The notes under the pieces were generated by a model, which was given only the letters and a program-made list of their open reading frames with translations, did no database searches and had not been told where the DNA came from. Position numbers and translations under genes: made by a program. Shown in pieces: positions 46,051 to 54,644 of a stretch of 56,434 nucleotides of DNA. The DNA comes from an uncultured Prevotellaceae bacterium (lineage in GTDB: Bacteria; Bacteroidota; Bacteroidia; Bacteroidales; Bacteroidaceae), in assembly GCA_902795605.1 (NCBI GenBank), contig CADBLU010000054.1, positions 1 through 56,434 on the forward strand, written 5' to 3'. The first letter of the stretch is position 1, and each line of letters starts with the position of its first letter.

Positions 46051-49000
46051 TCTCCTGCCGTCAACAGTGAGCGAAGTGCCTGTATCCCTTGGTGGTTGTT
46101 GTCGAGTGATTCCACCTCAGCGAGATATCTCAGTGCATGCTTCATGTCGCCCATTCCGCAGTATCCCAGGGCGAGCATGTATTTGCAGTGAATGATGTTC
46201 TTTGTGTCGAGGCTGTCATCCCAGATGAGGAGGTCGGGCAGAGAGACGGCAAAGTAGTCCATCTTCTGTTTCTCAAAGAGATGTTGCTTGCCGTAGTTGA
46301 TCAGTTTGTAGAAGCGCCCGTGCGCCTCGTCTTCCCTGCCGAGTCGTCGCAGGGCAAGTCCTTGATAGAAGATCTTGTCGGGCTTGGCGTCGTTGTAGTA
46401 GATGGCTGCTGCTGGCTCTTGAGGTCCTTCGGTGGCTTTTTGCCAGCAGGTGCGGGCCTGCTCAGTGTCTCCAAGAGCCTCGTGGGCCACTCCAAGGAGA
46501 TAGAAGAAGTCGTTCTCCTGGGCACCATACAACTTTCCTTCTCCCAGATGGTGCGGATATGTCAGGCACTCGTTGAGCAATCCCACGGCTTTTTGATATT
46601 CTTTTGCGGCAATGGCCTGCTTTGCCAGTTCCACACGGCAAATCTGATATTGGGCCGGCACTTTGCCTTCGCCCCCTTCCCATGGATGGAAGGTGTGGGC
46701 ATCCAGCAGATGCATGGCCTCCTCGTAACGGCCTAATTGATTGAGCAGGGTGATCTCTTCTAATACAAGGTCGTCTCTGCGCCTGATGAGTTGCGGGTAT
46801 CTCCGCAGGAAGTCGAGACGCTCCTGATGGGGCTTGTGCAGCCGCTTGTAGAGTTGGTCGAGCTCCATCAGCACCCTGTCGTCGCTCTCATCGAGAGAGA
46901 AGGCTTTCTCCATATACTCGAGCCCCTCTTGCTGGCGGTCCTGCTTATTGAACAGTCCCAGGGCAAGGTTGCGCCACACGGTGGGGAAGGTGGGGTCGAG
47001 CCGGGCGGAGAGTTCCCAGTTCTCCATGGCAGGCTCATACTGACGGGCGGCATAGTAGAGACATCCGAGATAGTAGGGCGCTTTAGCTCCTTCCGGATTC
47101 ATGCGCTTGGCGGATTCCAGCACGTTGACGTCTTCCAGGCGGTTGGGGAAGCAACAGTAGCTGTCGGTCTGCTCGGCCTGTCCGTAGAGGCGCTTTGCCT
47201 CCTCGCCCTCACCTTGGCTTTCTTTGAAGAATCCTAAATAATAAGAGGTGAGCGGAGAGGCTTCTTTCAATCGTTTCGCCACGGCGGGGATAGTCAGGAT
47301 GGCCTCAGCATCCTGCCATAGTCCTGCCTGGGCATAGTCAAGGGCCAGCTCGTGGTAGTTGTACACATTGCCGTGCATCATCTCTACCATCTGCTTCAAC
47401 AGGTCTTCATCTTTTGTCAGCAGATATTGCTCGTAGAGTATGCCGTAGTTGAAACGGTCAAGTTGTATGGATTCCTTGATCAGGGCCAGCCGCTCGTTCA
47501 GTTCTTTCGAACTGCCCATTTGCAGACCGCCTTTCTGCTGGCCGCGTTGGAGCAACCTGAGGATGGCTGCTTTCAGCGCACGGGCCTTGTGGTTGCAGGT
47601 ATTGAAGACGAGGCTGCGATTCACTTCGTCGAGGGCATCGTCGTAGCGGCCCTGCGAGGTACTGATGCATGCGGCCTCGAAATAGCCGGCATCAGCCCAG
47701 GCTTTGTTCCATGTCGATTTCCAGAACCATTCATAGGCCTCCTGCTGGCGGTCCTGATACTTCAGGGCGACAGCCAGGTTGAAGAGCGCCTCGCCGTCGT
47801 AGGGATTCGGATTGCGTTTCTGCCAGTTTCTGACAGCACGGCGCAGATAGGTCTCAGCTTGCTCGAAGCGCCCGCGGCGGAGATACCAGAGTCCCGTCTG
47901 GTTGAGGCATCGCACGTCGTTGGGATCACGGCGTAGCGCTTCCTCATAATAATCGAGGGCCGACCAGGTGGCATGTCGGTATTGCTCCAGATGCAGACCT
48001 GTGAGATAGAGTTGGTCGTTGGTCTTCGTGTCGACGGGCGGCAGGGCGGCCTCTGCGGCATCTGGAATGGGGCGGATCTCATCTTCTTCCGCTCTCCACA
48101 ACAGCAACGGTGCGCTCTTGAAAAGACTGTGGCTGTCACTTTGGCCACCGGACTGTTCCTTGCAGATGGCAAAAAGCAGGTCGCACAATGGGGCGCCGTT
48201 GACTGCGACCGTCTGCTCACACACTTCTTCGGGGGACAGTGTCATCAACTGATCGAAATAGGTCTCTCCTTTCTGATGGCACAGCACGATACGCACCCTC
48301 TGCCTTGACGTGGACAGCACCTTGAAGCGCACGCCATCGGCGGTCTCCTCGATATTCATCACGAAATCTTTCGAGGCTTGTTTCACAATGCCTATCTCAC
48401 GGTAGGGCATGAAGTATTGCACAAACTGTTTCTCCTCATAGGGCATCAGCCAAGAAAAGTCGGGCTGGTTCTCGGTATATACACCGGCCATCAGTTCGAT
48501 ATAGGGGCGGAATCCCTTGCGGCTGATATGCCACTTCCTGGCTTCTTCCTCGGTCGCCTCATCAGTCAGGTTGCGGTCCCAGGCACGGCCGAAGTCGCCG
48601 TTGCCCCAGGTCCACTGTTTCTTGCCGGGTGAGTAGTGATGGGAGGCCACATGCAGCATGCCGCCCTTGGTGTCGTTCTCGTAACCGCCTTCGAAATTGA
48701 AGCGGGAGTTCACACCCATATAACTCGTCGGCACGAAAATGTTCTTGTAATTCGATATGTCGACACCGGCAGAGTAGTCCATCTTGTAGTAAGTGCCCGT
48801 GGCGATGGGGAAAGAGCTGACAGCTCGCTTTCCATGGTCGAAGACGGCATTGATGTCGGGCGGGAACACACTCTGATAGGCATCGTTCACCTCCACGGCG
48901 GGGTTGGCCCACCATAGGAAGGTTTGTGGTAACGGTGTGCGGTTGCTGACCCTGCCTTGAATCTCCAGATAGGAGCATCCGGGACGGAGCGTGAAGCCTG

Positions 49001-49472
49001 CCGCACCTTTCTGGTGAAACATCCGCTCCATCTCATTCACCCACACGGTCACGGAACCGTCGGCATTCTCCACAATTGTCGTGTCGACGGGCATGAAGGT
49101 CGACGGCCTGTGATGTTGTGGCCAGTTGAACTCGATGCCTCCTGAGATCCAAGGGCCTGTAAGACCCACCAGCGCCGGTTTGACCACGTGGTTGTAGTAC
49201 ACAAAATGTCGCTCGGCCAACTTGTCGTAGGCCATCTGCACGCGACCGCCCAATTCAGGCAATATCATCACCTTGATATACTCGTTCTCCAACCAGACGG
49301 CCAGATAGTCCTTGTCTTCTTTCACGTCGGAAATCGTCTCAATGACAGGGTAAGGGTAGACGACACCACTTGAACCCTGATAGACACGTTTCTCCAAAAA
49401 CAACGGGTTCTTCTCTGGTTTTCCTACCTCATAAGTGGGTATCGTCACCAGTTCTCTCCATGCTTTTACCAT
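46017..49472 (-). CDS. DUF5107 and TPR-repeat protein
   Basis: 1151 residues, no signal peptide, so cytoplasmic. Residues about 30-410 match the DUF5107 type, including VWLENEYIKVMILPELGGR, which recalls the mutarotase-like fold, GPWISGGIEFNWPQHHRP and NRTPLPQTFLWWANPAVEV. About 430-1140 are tetratricopeptide repeats, such as EALRRDPNDVRCLNQTGLWY and WELSARLDPTFPTVWRNLAL. The exact chemistry is not known to me; a sugar-related enzyme or mutarotase is likely from the fold. It follows the MFS sugar transporter gene by 41 bp on the same strand, so the pair probably imports and processes a sugar. The C-terminus runs into the HAD remnant. Confidence 0.88.
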   Translation of the reverse strand: MVKAWRELVTIPTYEVGKPEKNPLFLEKRVYQGSSGVVYPYPVIETISDVKEDKDYLAVWLENEYIKVMILPELGGRVQMAYDKLAERHFVYYNHVVKPALVGLTGPWISGGIEFNWPQHHRPSTFMPVDTTIVENADGSVTVWVNEMERMFHQKGAAGFTLRPGCSYLEIQGRVSNRTPLPQTFLWWANPAVEVNDAYQSVFPPDINAVFDHGKRAVSSFPIATGTYYKMDYSAGVDISNYKNIFVPTSYMGVNSRFNFEGGYENDTKGGMLHVASHHYSPGKKQWTWGNGDFGRAWDRNLTDEATEEEARKWHISRKGFRPYIELMAGVYTENQPDFSWLMPYEEKQFVQYFMPYREIGIVKQASKDFVMNIEETADGVRFKVLSTSRQRVRIVLCHQKGETYFDQLMTLSPEEVCEQTVAVNGAPLCDLLFAICKEQSGGQSDSHSLFKSAPLLLWRAEEDEIRPIPDAAEAALPPVDTKTNDQLYLTGLHLEQYRHATWSALDYYEEALRRDPNDVRCLNQTGLWYLRRGRFEQAETYLRRAVRNWQKRNPNPYDGEALFNLAVALKYQDRQQEAYEWFWKSTWNKAWADAGYFEAACISTSQGRYDDALDEVNRSLVFNTCNHKARALKAAILRLLQRGQQKGGLQMGSSKELNERLALIKESIQLDRFNYGILYEQYLLTKDEDLLKQMVEMMHGNVYNYHELALDYAQAGLWQDAEAILTIPAVAKRLKEASPLTSYYLGFFKESQGEGEEAKRLYGQAEQTDSYCCFPNRLEDVNVLESAKRMNPEGAKAPYYLGCLYYAARQYEPAMENWELSARLDPTFPTVWRNLALGLFNKQDRQQEGLEYMEKAFSLDESDDRVLMELDQLYKRLHKPHQERLDFLRRYPQLIRRRDDLVLEEITLLNQLGRYEEAMHLLDAHTFHPWEGGEGKVPAQYQICRVELAKQAIAAKEYQKAVGLLNECLTYPHHLGEGKLYGAQENDFFYLLGVAHEALGDTEQARTCWQKATEGPQEPAAAIYYNDAKPDKIFYQGLALRRLGREDEAHGRFYKLINYGKQHLFEKQKMDYFAVSLPDLLIWDDSLDTKNIIHCKYMLALGYCGMGDMKHALRYLAEVESLDNNHQGIQALRSLLTAGDCLPFTATTSA

Positions 49473-49513
49473 TTTATCTGATTTTTATGTCTTAATGATC
49501 CAGATACTTCTCT

Positions 49514-50833
49514 CTATTCCCCGGCCAGTTTGTTCTCTTCCCCGACCAGTTCTTTCTCCAATTCTTCCAGACTCTTACCCTTGGTCTCAGGACACCGGCG
49601 GAACAGGAAGACGAATGCGCACATGCAGATGGCGGAATAGATCCAGAATGTGCCGCTACTTCCCAATGCGGCATTCATCGACGGGAAGGAGAAGGTGAGT
49701 GTGCAGCAACCCACCCATAGGGCGAAGGTGCATGTGGCCATGGCGATGCCCCGGATGCGATGGGGGAAAATCTCCGTAAGCAGGGTCCATGTGACTGGTC
49801 CGAGGGTCATGGCATACACCGAGATGGCCGTCACCACGAGCGCCACCATGAGCAGTCCGGTCATTCCCATGAAGTAGCAGGTGCCCAGGACCAGGTAGAT
49901 CAGTCCGAGCCCTCCTGCACCTATGAGCATGAGCGTGCGCCGCCCCCATTTCTCGATGGTGTAGAGTGCCAGGATGGTGAAAATGACATTGGCAATGCCC
50001 GTGATGACGATATTGATGAACATGCCGTCGACATCGAATCCGGCGCCTACGAAAATCTCCTGGGCATAGTTGAAAATGACGTTGGTGCCGCACCATTGTT
50101 GAAACACGGCGATGACGAGTCCGAGCAGGAGCACCCTGGAGTATTTGTGCTGCATGAGGTCGCGGAGACCTGCCTCGGCATGACTTGCCTGACGGGATTC
50201 ACCTGCCTTCAATTGCAGGAATACCGGACTCTCGGGGATGAATAGGCTCATGATCAGGAAGAGGGCTGCCGGCAGCGTCTCTGCCCAGAACATCCACCTC
50301 CATCCCCATTCCACGTTCCATGCCTGACTGTCGACGGCACTGGTGTCACGAGCCAGCAGCATATTGACCACTTGCGCGGCAAGGATGCCCAGCACGATGG
50401 TCATCTGGTTGAGGCTCACCATGCGCCCCCTGATCTCTTTCGGAGTGACCTCGGCGATATACATGGGCGACAGGGCTGAGGCCACGCCGATGCCGATGCC
50501 ACCGATGAAACGCGCGATGTTGAACATGATGAAGTCGTTGAACAGGCCGGTGGCTATCGCCGACACGGTGAAGAGGACGGCGGCCGTCGTCAACAGGGGC
50601 TTCCGCCCGTATTTGTCGGCGGCAGAGCCTGCCACCATGGCTCCTACGAGGCATCCCACGAGAGCCGTCGTCATGGCCACTCCTTGCATGAGCGGAGAGT
50701 CGCTGATACTGAAATAGAGCTCGTAGAAGGGCTTTGCCCCGCCGATGACTACCCAGTCGTAGCCGAAAAGCAGTCCGCCCATGGCCGAGACAAGGCAGAT
50801 GAAATAGATGAATCCTTTGCTGTGATTATTCAT
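49514..50833 (-). CDS. MFS sugar porter (XylE-like)
   Basis: 439 residues, 12 predicted TM helices. Sugar-porter signatures: AMGGLLFGYDWVVIGGA (TM1), GRKPLL after TM2, FIGGIGIGVASALSPMYIAE and PKEIRGRMVSLNQ (TM4-5), PESPVFL in the central loop, and ETKGKSLEELE at the C-terminus. Inner-membrane proton symporter or facilitator for a monosaccharide; which sugar is not visible. Leads the DUF5107 gene; a consensus promoter lies about 90 bp upstream. Confidence 0.92.
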   Translation of the reverse strand: MNNHSKGFIYFICLVSAMGGLLFGYDWVVIGGAKPFYELYFSISDSPLMQGVAMTTALVGCLVGAMVAGSAADKYGRKPLLTTAAVLFTVSAIATGLFNDFIMFNIARFIGGIGIGVASALSPMYIAEVTPKEIRGRMVSLNQMTIVLGILAAQVVNMLLARDTSAVDSQAWNVEWGWRWMFWAETLPAALFLIMSLFIPESPVFLQLKAGESRQASHAEAGLRDLMQHKYSRVLLLGLVIAVFQQWCGTNVIFNYAQEIFVGAGFDVDGMFINIVITGIANVIFTILALYTIEKWGRRTLMLIGAGGLGLIYLVLGTCYFMGMTGLLMVALVVTAISVYAMTLGPVTWTLLTEIFPHRIRGIAMATCTFALWVGCCTLTFSFPSMNAALGSSGTFWIYSAICMCAFVFLFRRCPETKGKSLEELEKELVGEENKLAGE

Positions 50834-50920
50834 AGATGAAAAATGTTGTTCATTTGAGGTCTGAGGACCACACGTCTATTCCCTCACCGGCTGTTGGTGA
50901 TGAGTGCGTATAATACTCTG

Positions 50921-50952
50921 CAAATTTAGACAAAATCCGTGAGACACCCAAA
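50921..50952 (-). promoter_or_regulatory. Promoter of the MFS-DUF5107 unit
   Basis: Minus strand: TTTG (50952-50949), 20-nt spacer, TAAATTTG (50928-50921). About 88 bp upstream of the transporter ATG. Confidence 0.72.
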
Positions 50953-51018
50953 GGCATAAGGGGCATTCGTCCTACTTTTTGTAAAAAAATCAATCTTCTG
51001 ATGAAAGAAAAGATAAGT

Positions 51019-51050
51019 TTTGCTTTTGACGCAAAAAAAGTGTATATTTG
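51019..51050 (+). promoter_or_regulatory. Promoter of the small secreted-protein gene
   Basis: TTTG 51019-51022, 20-nt spacer, TATATTTG 51043-51050, followed by a 30-nt leader to the ATG at 51081. Confidence 0.78.
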
Positions 51051-51080
51051 TAGGCACATTTTAACTAAACATTTCGGCTT

Positions 51081-51647
51081 ATGAAGAAGATTATATCATT
51101 GTTGCTGTTCTGTGCCATGGCTCTGGGAACAGCTTTTGCTCAGGGCAAACTGCCCGCAGGTATGAGGATGGAAGTGGCTGAGGCAGAGACAGACCACGGT
51201 GACTATACTATCTTCACTTATAAGGATACCGAAGAGGACGAGTCCTTCGGCTACTACCTCAGTCTGGGACGTGTGACCGACTTCTTGGGTGCAGATGAAA
51301 TCCTTGGTGTGGAATTGAAGAACCTCGATGAGGTCACTGTCTGGCTCGGTGCTACCACTACTGAGGCGCTTGCCACGTTGGATTCAATCATCGACCTCTA
51401 TGACAAGGATGTGGAAACCACCGTCGAATTCAAAGGACGAGCAGCCACCGCCGGTTTCAAACTTGGCGACCCTGTCGTTTCCACTTGCGTGGTGAAGAAG
51501 AAAACCATTGGCGGCAAACGCCTGGAGTTTTTCTTTCCCAGCGGCAAACGCACTGCTCACGCCTATCTTTCGAAGTCGGTGGTCAAGGAGCTGCGCATAA
51601 ATTTCAAAACTGATATTAAATTACATCCGAAACAACACCGTAAGTAA
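51081..51647 (+). CDS. Small secreted protein, unknown
   Basis: 188 residues. Signal peptide MKKIISLLLFCAMALGTAFAQ, then a beta-rich, charged mature protein of about 168 residues (GDYTIFTYKDTEEDESFGYY, then KNLDEVTVWLGATTTEAL) with a basic end (KTDIKLHPKQHRK). No recognised domain and one Cys (STCVVKKK). Own promoter; followed by a signal-peptide relic and a long hairpin. Periplasmic or surface, function not assignable. Confidence 0.85.
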   Translation: MKKIISLLLFCAMALGTAFAQGKLPAGMRMEVAEAETDHGDYTIFTYKDTEEDESFGYYLSLGRVTDFLGADEILGVELKNLDEVTVWLGATTTEALATLDSIIDLYDKDVETTVEFKGRAATAGFKLGDPVVSTCVVKKKTIGGKRLEFFFPSGKRTAHAYLSKSVVKELRINFKTDIKLHPKQHRK

Positions 51648-51655
51648 AGAAATAG

Positions 51656-51742
51656 TTCTTTTTGATGGTGGTAGCCGCTATGATGGTTACAATGAGTGTG
51701 AATGCGCAAAGTGAGCAGGGCATCATTCTCATAAAATCCTAA
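51656..51742 (+). pseudogene. Relic of the start of a secreted protein (signal peptide only)
   Basis: After a stop at 51653-51655 the frame reads F-F-L-M, then VVAAMMVTMSVNAQ, then SEQGIILIKS and stops at 51740-51742; the only ATG is 51665 (25 codons). Hydrophobic core plus VNA-Q is a textbook signal-peptide end of a Bacteroidota envelope protein, but nothing follows. Either a decayed gene or a very short secreted peptide. Confidence 0.45.
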
Positions 51743-51790
51743 TCGTCGCCGGGAAGCATCCATGTCCGATGGAGCTTCCCGGCGACGATT
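51741..51790. terminator. Long hairpin between convergent genes (terminator or REP-like)
   Basis: 17-bp outer stem (51741-51757 with 51774-51790), one bulged A (51758), then 5-bp inner stem (51759-51763 with 51769-51773), loop GTCCG. T-rich sequence after it is short, so termination may be moderate. Its position 58 bp from the end of a REP-type transposase gene also fits a REP-like element. Confidence 0.7.
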
Positions 51791-51847
51791 TGTGTATATA
51801 CTTACGGCATGAAGATGCCGATATTACATTGGGTACGGATTGTTTAA

Positions 51848-53074
51848 TCACATTGTTTGCACATTGCTTTTGCATATTTCCAATGCCATCAGGTTCATTT
51901 GCTGGCATTTTTCGGCTGTCAGTTTGATTTTCTCATTATGGTGCCTCCATGGTGAGAGCATCAGCAGAAGGCCTTTGCTGCACGCGTAGAACTGCTCGCC
52001 ATGGGGCTTTGACATGGTGGTGAAACCGTTTTCCATGATGACGATGGTGGGAAGACCGGCGTCGAAGGCTGCTCGCATCACCCGCTTCTCTCCGGGAGAG
52101 ATGCAGGGCGATACGAGCACTGCTCCCTTTCTCGCCTCCTCAAGATAACGGAGTTTTTCATTTTCCACCTCTTGTTCGCTCAACTGTCTTGACATGCGTA
52201 CAAACAAGCGCTTCGGGGCGGTGAGGAGCAAGCGGTTGCCTATGCCGCTAAAGGTGTAGGGACCGATGCGCAAATCGAAGAACGGGCGGAGCAGCTCTGG
52301 GCAGGCCCGCTTGATGAGCAGGCGGCGCGGATTATCGCGCAGATAGTTTTGCCACACTTGAAGCTCTTCGAAAGACCGGAGAATGAGGTCGTTATAGCCC
52401 TTGGCAAAGAGAGGGGATTTTTGCAGCGGCGGAGCCGCTGCCTGCGGAGAAAGACGCACCTGGCTTTCAGGCGCTTTTGCTTGGCCTTCAGGCGCTTTTG
52501 CTTGGCCTTCAGGCGCTTTTGCAAGGCCTTCAGGCGCTTTTGCTTGGCCTTCAGGCGCTTTTGCTCGGTCTTCAGGCGCTTTTGCTCGGTCTTCAGGCGT
52601 TTTTGCTTGGCCTTTCGCTGCTTTCTCCGTAGGCTGCGGCTTCGCCGCAGCAGCCCGCGAGTTGGCAGCTTCCAGTGCTCTCATGGCTTTTCGGCATCCT
52701 GCTTTGAAGCCAGAGATGACCTGCCCTAAGTGGAGCGGCAGTTTCGAAGTCACAAAGAGAATGCCGTGCATGTGGTCGGGCATCATTTGCACTGCCATCA
52801 CCTCTATTTGCGGGAAGTAGCTGTGAATGCCCATCCATTCGCTTTGCACGGCCTTTCCCAGTTCCGAGAGCTCGATGCGGGGTTCATTGTCACTGCCAGA
52901 AGGCGCAAAGGCATCACCGACCAATCGCCCAAAAATGGGGCGCCGGCCTTCCACCTCAAGGGTAATCATATATATGCGCCTTTCAGTATAGTCGTGGCGT
53001 TCGTCACGACGTTTCATAGAGGTCCTCTTCTCCCCGGCAAATTGCTTCTTTGCTTCAATCTGCTCCTCCGTCAT
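51848..53074 (-). CDS. REP-associated (Y1/HUH) transposase-like protein fused to a Rossmann-like domain
   Basis: 408 residues. The N-terminal part (about 20-255) is a Y1-transposase/RAYT domain: HUH motif in MMPDHMHGILF (H101, H103) and the catalytic-Tyr helix in WQNYLRDNPRR (Y244). Between them, residues 157-205 are seven heptads of the AKAPEGQ type, encoded by a 21-bp tandem repeat. The C-terminal part (about 300-402) contains KGAVLVSPCISPGEKRVM, AFDAGLPTIVIMENGF and SKGLLLMLSPWRHHNE, which recall DprA/LOG-type Rossmann folds; this is a weak inference. RAYT proteins act on REP palindromes and are often single-copy domesticated genes. The start at 53074 could instead be the ATG at 53017. Confidence 0.82.
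   Translation of the reverse strand: MTEEQIEAKKQFAGEKRTSMKRRDERHDYTERRIYMITLEVEGRRPIFGRLVGDAFAPSGSDNEPRIELSELGKAVQSEWMGIHSYFPQIEVMAVQMMPDHMHGILFVTSKLPLHLGQVISGFKAGCRKAMRALEAANSRAAAAKPQPTEKAAKGQAKTPEDRAKAPEDRAKAPEGQAKAPEGLAKAPEGQAKAPEGQAKAPESQVRLSPQAAAPPLQKSPLFAKGYNDLILRSFEELQVWQNYLRDNPRRLLIKRACPELLRPFFDLRIGPYTFSGIGNRLLLTAPKRLFVRMSRQLSEQEVENEKLRYLEEARKGAVLVSPCISPGEKRVMRAAFDAGLPTIVIMENGFTTMSKPHGEQFYACSKGLLLMLSPWRHHNEKIKLTAEKCQQMNLMALEICKSNVQTM
52460..52606 (-). repeat. 21-bp in-frame tandem repeat in the transposase-like gene
   Basis: Seven 21-bp units encoding AKTPEDR, AKAPEDR, AKAPEGQ, AKAPEGL, AKAPEGQ, AKAPEGQ and AKAPESQ. Nucleotide identity between units is very high, so expansion is recent. 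They lie between the HUH histidines and the catalytic tyrosine. Confidence 0.95.
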
Positions 53075-53156
53075 TTGCGCCTATCTCAAGATTTGTAAAT
53101 TTAAAGTGTCTTCCTTCCTTTTCTTATGGAGAAAAGGAGCGCAAAACGCAGTTTCC

Positions 53157-54632
53157 CTATCGCTTGACGATGGTGTGGGTGGGAGTGCGCTCGTCTGACG
53201 TGATGCGCTTGAGCATGGATTTCATGTCGGTCTCTATGCGGGTGGAAGAGAAGTCGGGAGTATTGAAGGAGAAAAGTGATGTGCGGTCGTAGGACTTGGG
53301 ATGGCGCTGGGGCAACAGGAAGGGCTTGGTGGCACGCCCCTGCGTGTCGATAGAAGCCAGATAGATGCGAGTGTAGACCCCGTCGCCCCGTCGGCTGGTG
53401 AAAAGGAACCACCGGCCGTTGGTCGTCCAGTTGTGCAGGCTCTCAGCCTTGTCGCTGTTCACCTCGTTGATGGGTCTTGTGTCGCCTGTCTCCAGGTCGA
53501 GGAGCCACAGGTCGCTCTCTTGGTGCCAGATGGAGAAATAGCCGTAGTCGGCCTGGGTATACATCACATACCTGCCGTCGTAGGACGGGCGCGGCCATGT
53601 GACGCTCTTGCCTGTGGCGTAGGCACTGACAAGTGTGTCGACTTGATCGCCGAGGCGTCCTGTCAGAGCGTCGAAACTGATGCGGCAGAGGCTGTAGCGT
53701 TCTTTGTCGTAGTCGGTGGGGTAGACCTGACGGCGTGCCGTGGTGAAATAGAGCCATTTCCCGTCGGGCGAGAAGACAGGGGTGTTCTCTGCCCAATAGG
53801 TCTGCATCACGAGGGTGTCGGTGAGCAGCTCGTGTCGCTCGGTGTCGTAGACAAAGATGTCCGACTGGCTGTCGTAGACCTCTGTGCGCTTGTTGCCAGC
53901 AGTGTGAAACATCTGCGACGTCTTATTGGTGGAGAAGGCGCAGAAGCGTCCTCCAGGATGCCAGTAGGGGTAGACCATGGAACCGCCAAGGCTGTCGTTG
54001 CGAGCCACGAGCAGTTCGTCCTGTCCCATCCGGTGCACCACGGTGGCACCGTTTTTGCCTCTGACGTGAAAGACATAGGTGTCGGGGGTGGTGCGGTTGG
54101 CCGTATGGCAGTTGATGCACATGCCCTCGTTATGATGATTGTCGATGAGCGTGCTCTCTTCGAAATCGCTCAAGCATCGCTGATAGATGCCCATCGGCCC
54201 AAAATGTTCATAGGTAGGTGCGATCCGGCGGTAGGTGATGCCCCACTCGTCGAGTGGTGTGTCGCTGACGTAGATGCCGAATTCGCGGTATTGTATCCAT
54301 CGCTCTCCGCATTTGGCGATGACGCTTACTGCCAGGCTGTCGCCTCTGTTGGCTTTCAGCAATCCGTGCCATTGGTCGATGTCGAAGTCGGCGTATTCGC
54401 CGCAGACATGTATCTGTCCTTTTCTTGCGCCCTTCACCGTGACGTCGATAGCCTCTATGCTGTCGCTGGCCATCTCAAAATTGAGCGGCGCGATGTCTGC
54501 CGGGACGGTCACTCCGATATAGTCGGGGAAGATATCGGGATAGCTCTCGTCTGTCGTCACGTCGTGGGGTGTAGGCGTGCAAGCGGCTGCAGTGAGTATC
54601 AGCAGTAGGGTAGGCAAAAGAGGAGTTTTCAT
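53157..54632 (-). CDS. Lipoprotein with TolB-like beta-propeller and a CxxCH motif
   Basis: 491 residues. SPII signal LLLILTAAACTPTP with the lipid Cys near residue 18. Residues 30-160 form a beta-rich N-terminal domain; C172, C175 and H176 (MCINCHTANR) form a c-type heme-binding motif. Residues about 190-470 are PD40/TolB-like propeller repeats (TPVFSPDGKWLYFTTA, WPRPSYDGRYVMYTQ, NWTTNGRWFLFTSRR). One CxxCH means at most one heme; no Met or His axial ligand can be fixed by eye. It follows the DUF6057-like gene by 12 bp, so the two are expressed together. Envelope-located; function unknown. Confidence 0.85.
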   Translation of the reverse strand: MKTPLLPTLLLILTAAACTPTPHDVTTDESYPDIFPDYIGVTVPADIAPLNFEMASDSIEAIDVTVKGARKGQIHVCGEYADFDIDQWHGLLKANRGDSLAVSVIAKCGERWIQYREFGIYVSDTPLDEWGITYRRIAPTYEHFGPMGIYQRCLSDFEESTLIDNHHNEGMCINCHTANRTTPDTYVFHVRGKNGATVVHRMGQDELLVARNDSLGGSMVYPYWHPGGRFCAFSTNKTSQMFHTAGNKRTEVYDSQSDIFVYDTERHELLTDTLVMQTYWAENTPVFSPDGKWLYFTTARRQVYPTDYDKERYSLCRISFDALTGRLGDQVDTLVSAYATGKSVTWPRPSYDGRYVMYTQADYGYFSIWHQESDLWLLDLETGDTRPINEVNSDKAESLHNWTTNGRWFLFTSRRGDGVYTRIYLASIDTQGRATKPFLLPQRHPKSYDRTSLFSFNTPDFSSTRIETDMKSMLKRITSDERTPTHTIVKR

Positions 54633-54644
54633 GACAAGATGGCA

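Noticed and set aside
53301..54608. 435-codon plus-strand frame
   Set aside because: Antisense to the CxxCH lipoprotein, which has a lipobox and propeller repeats.
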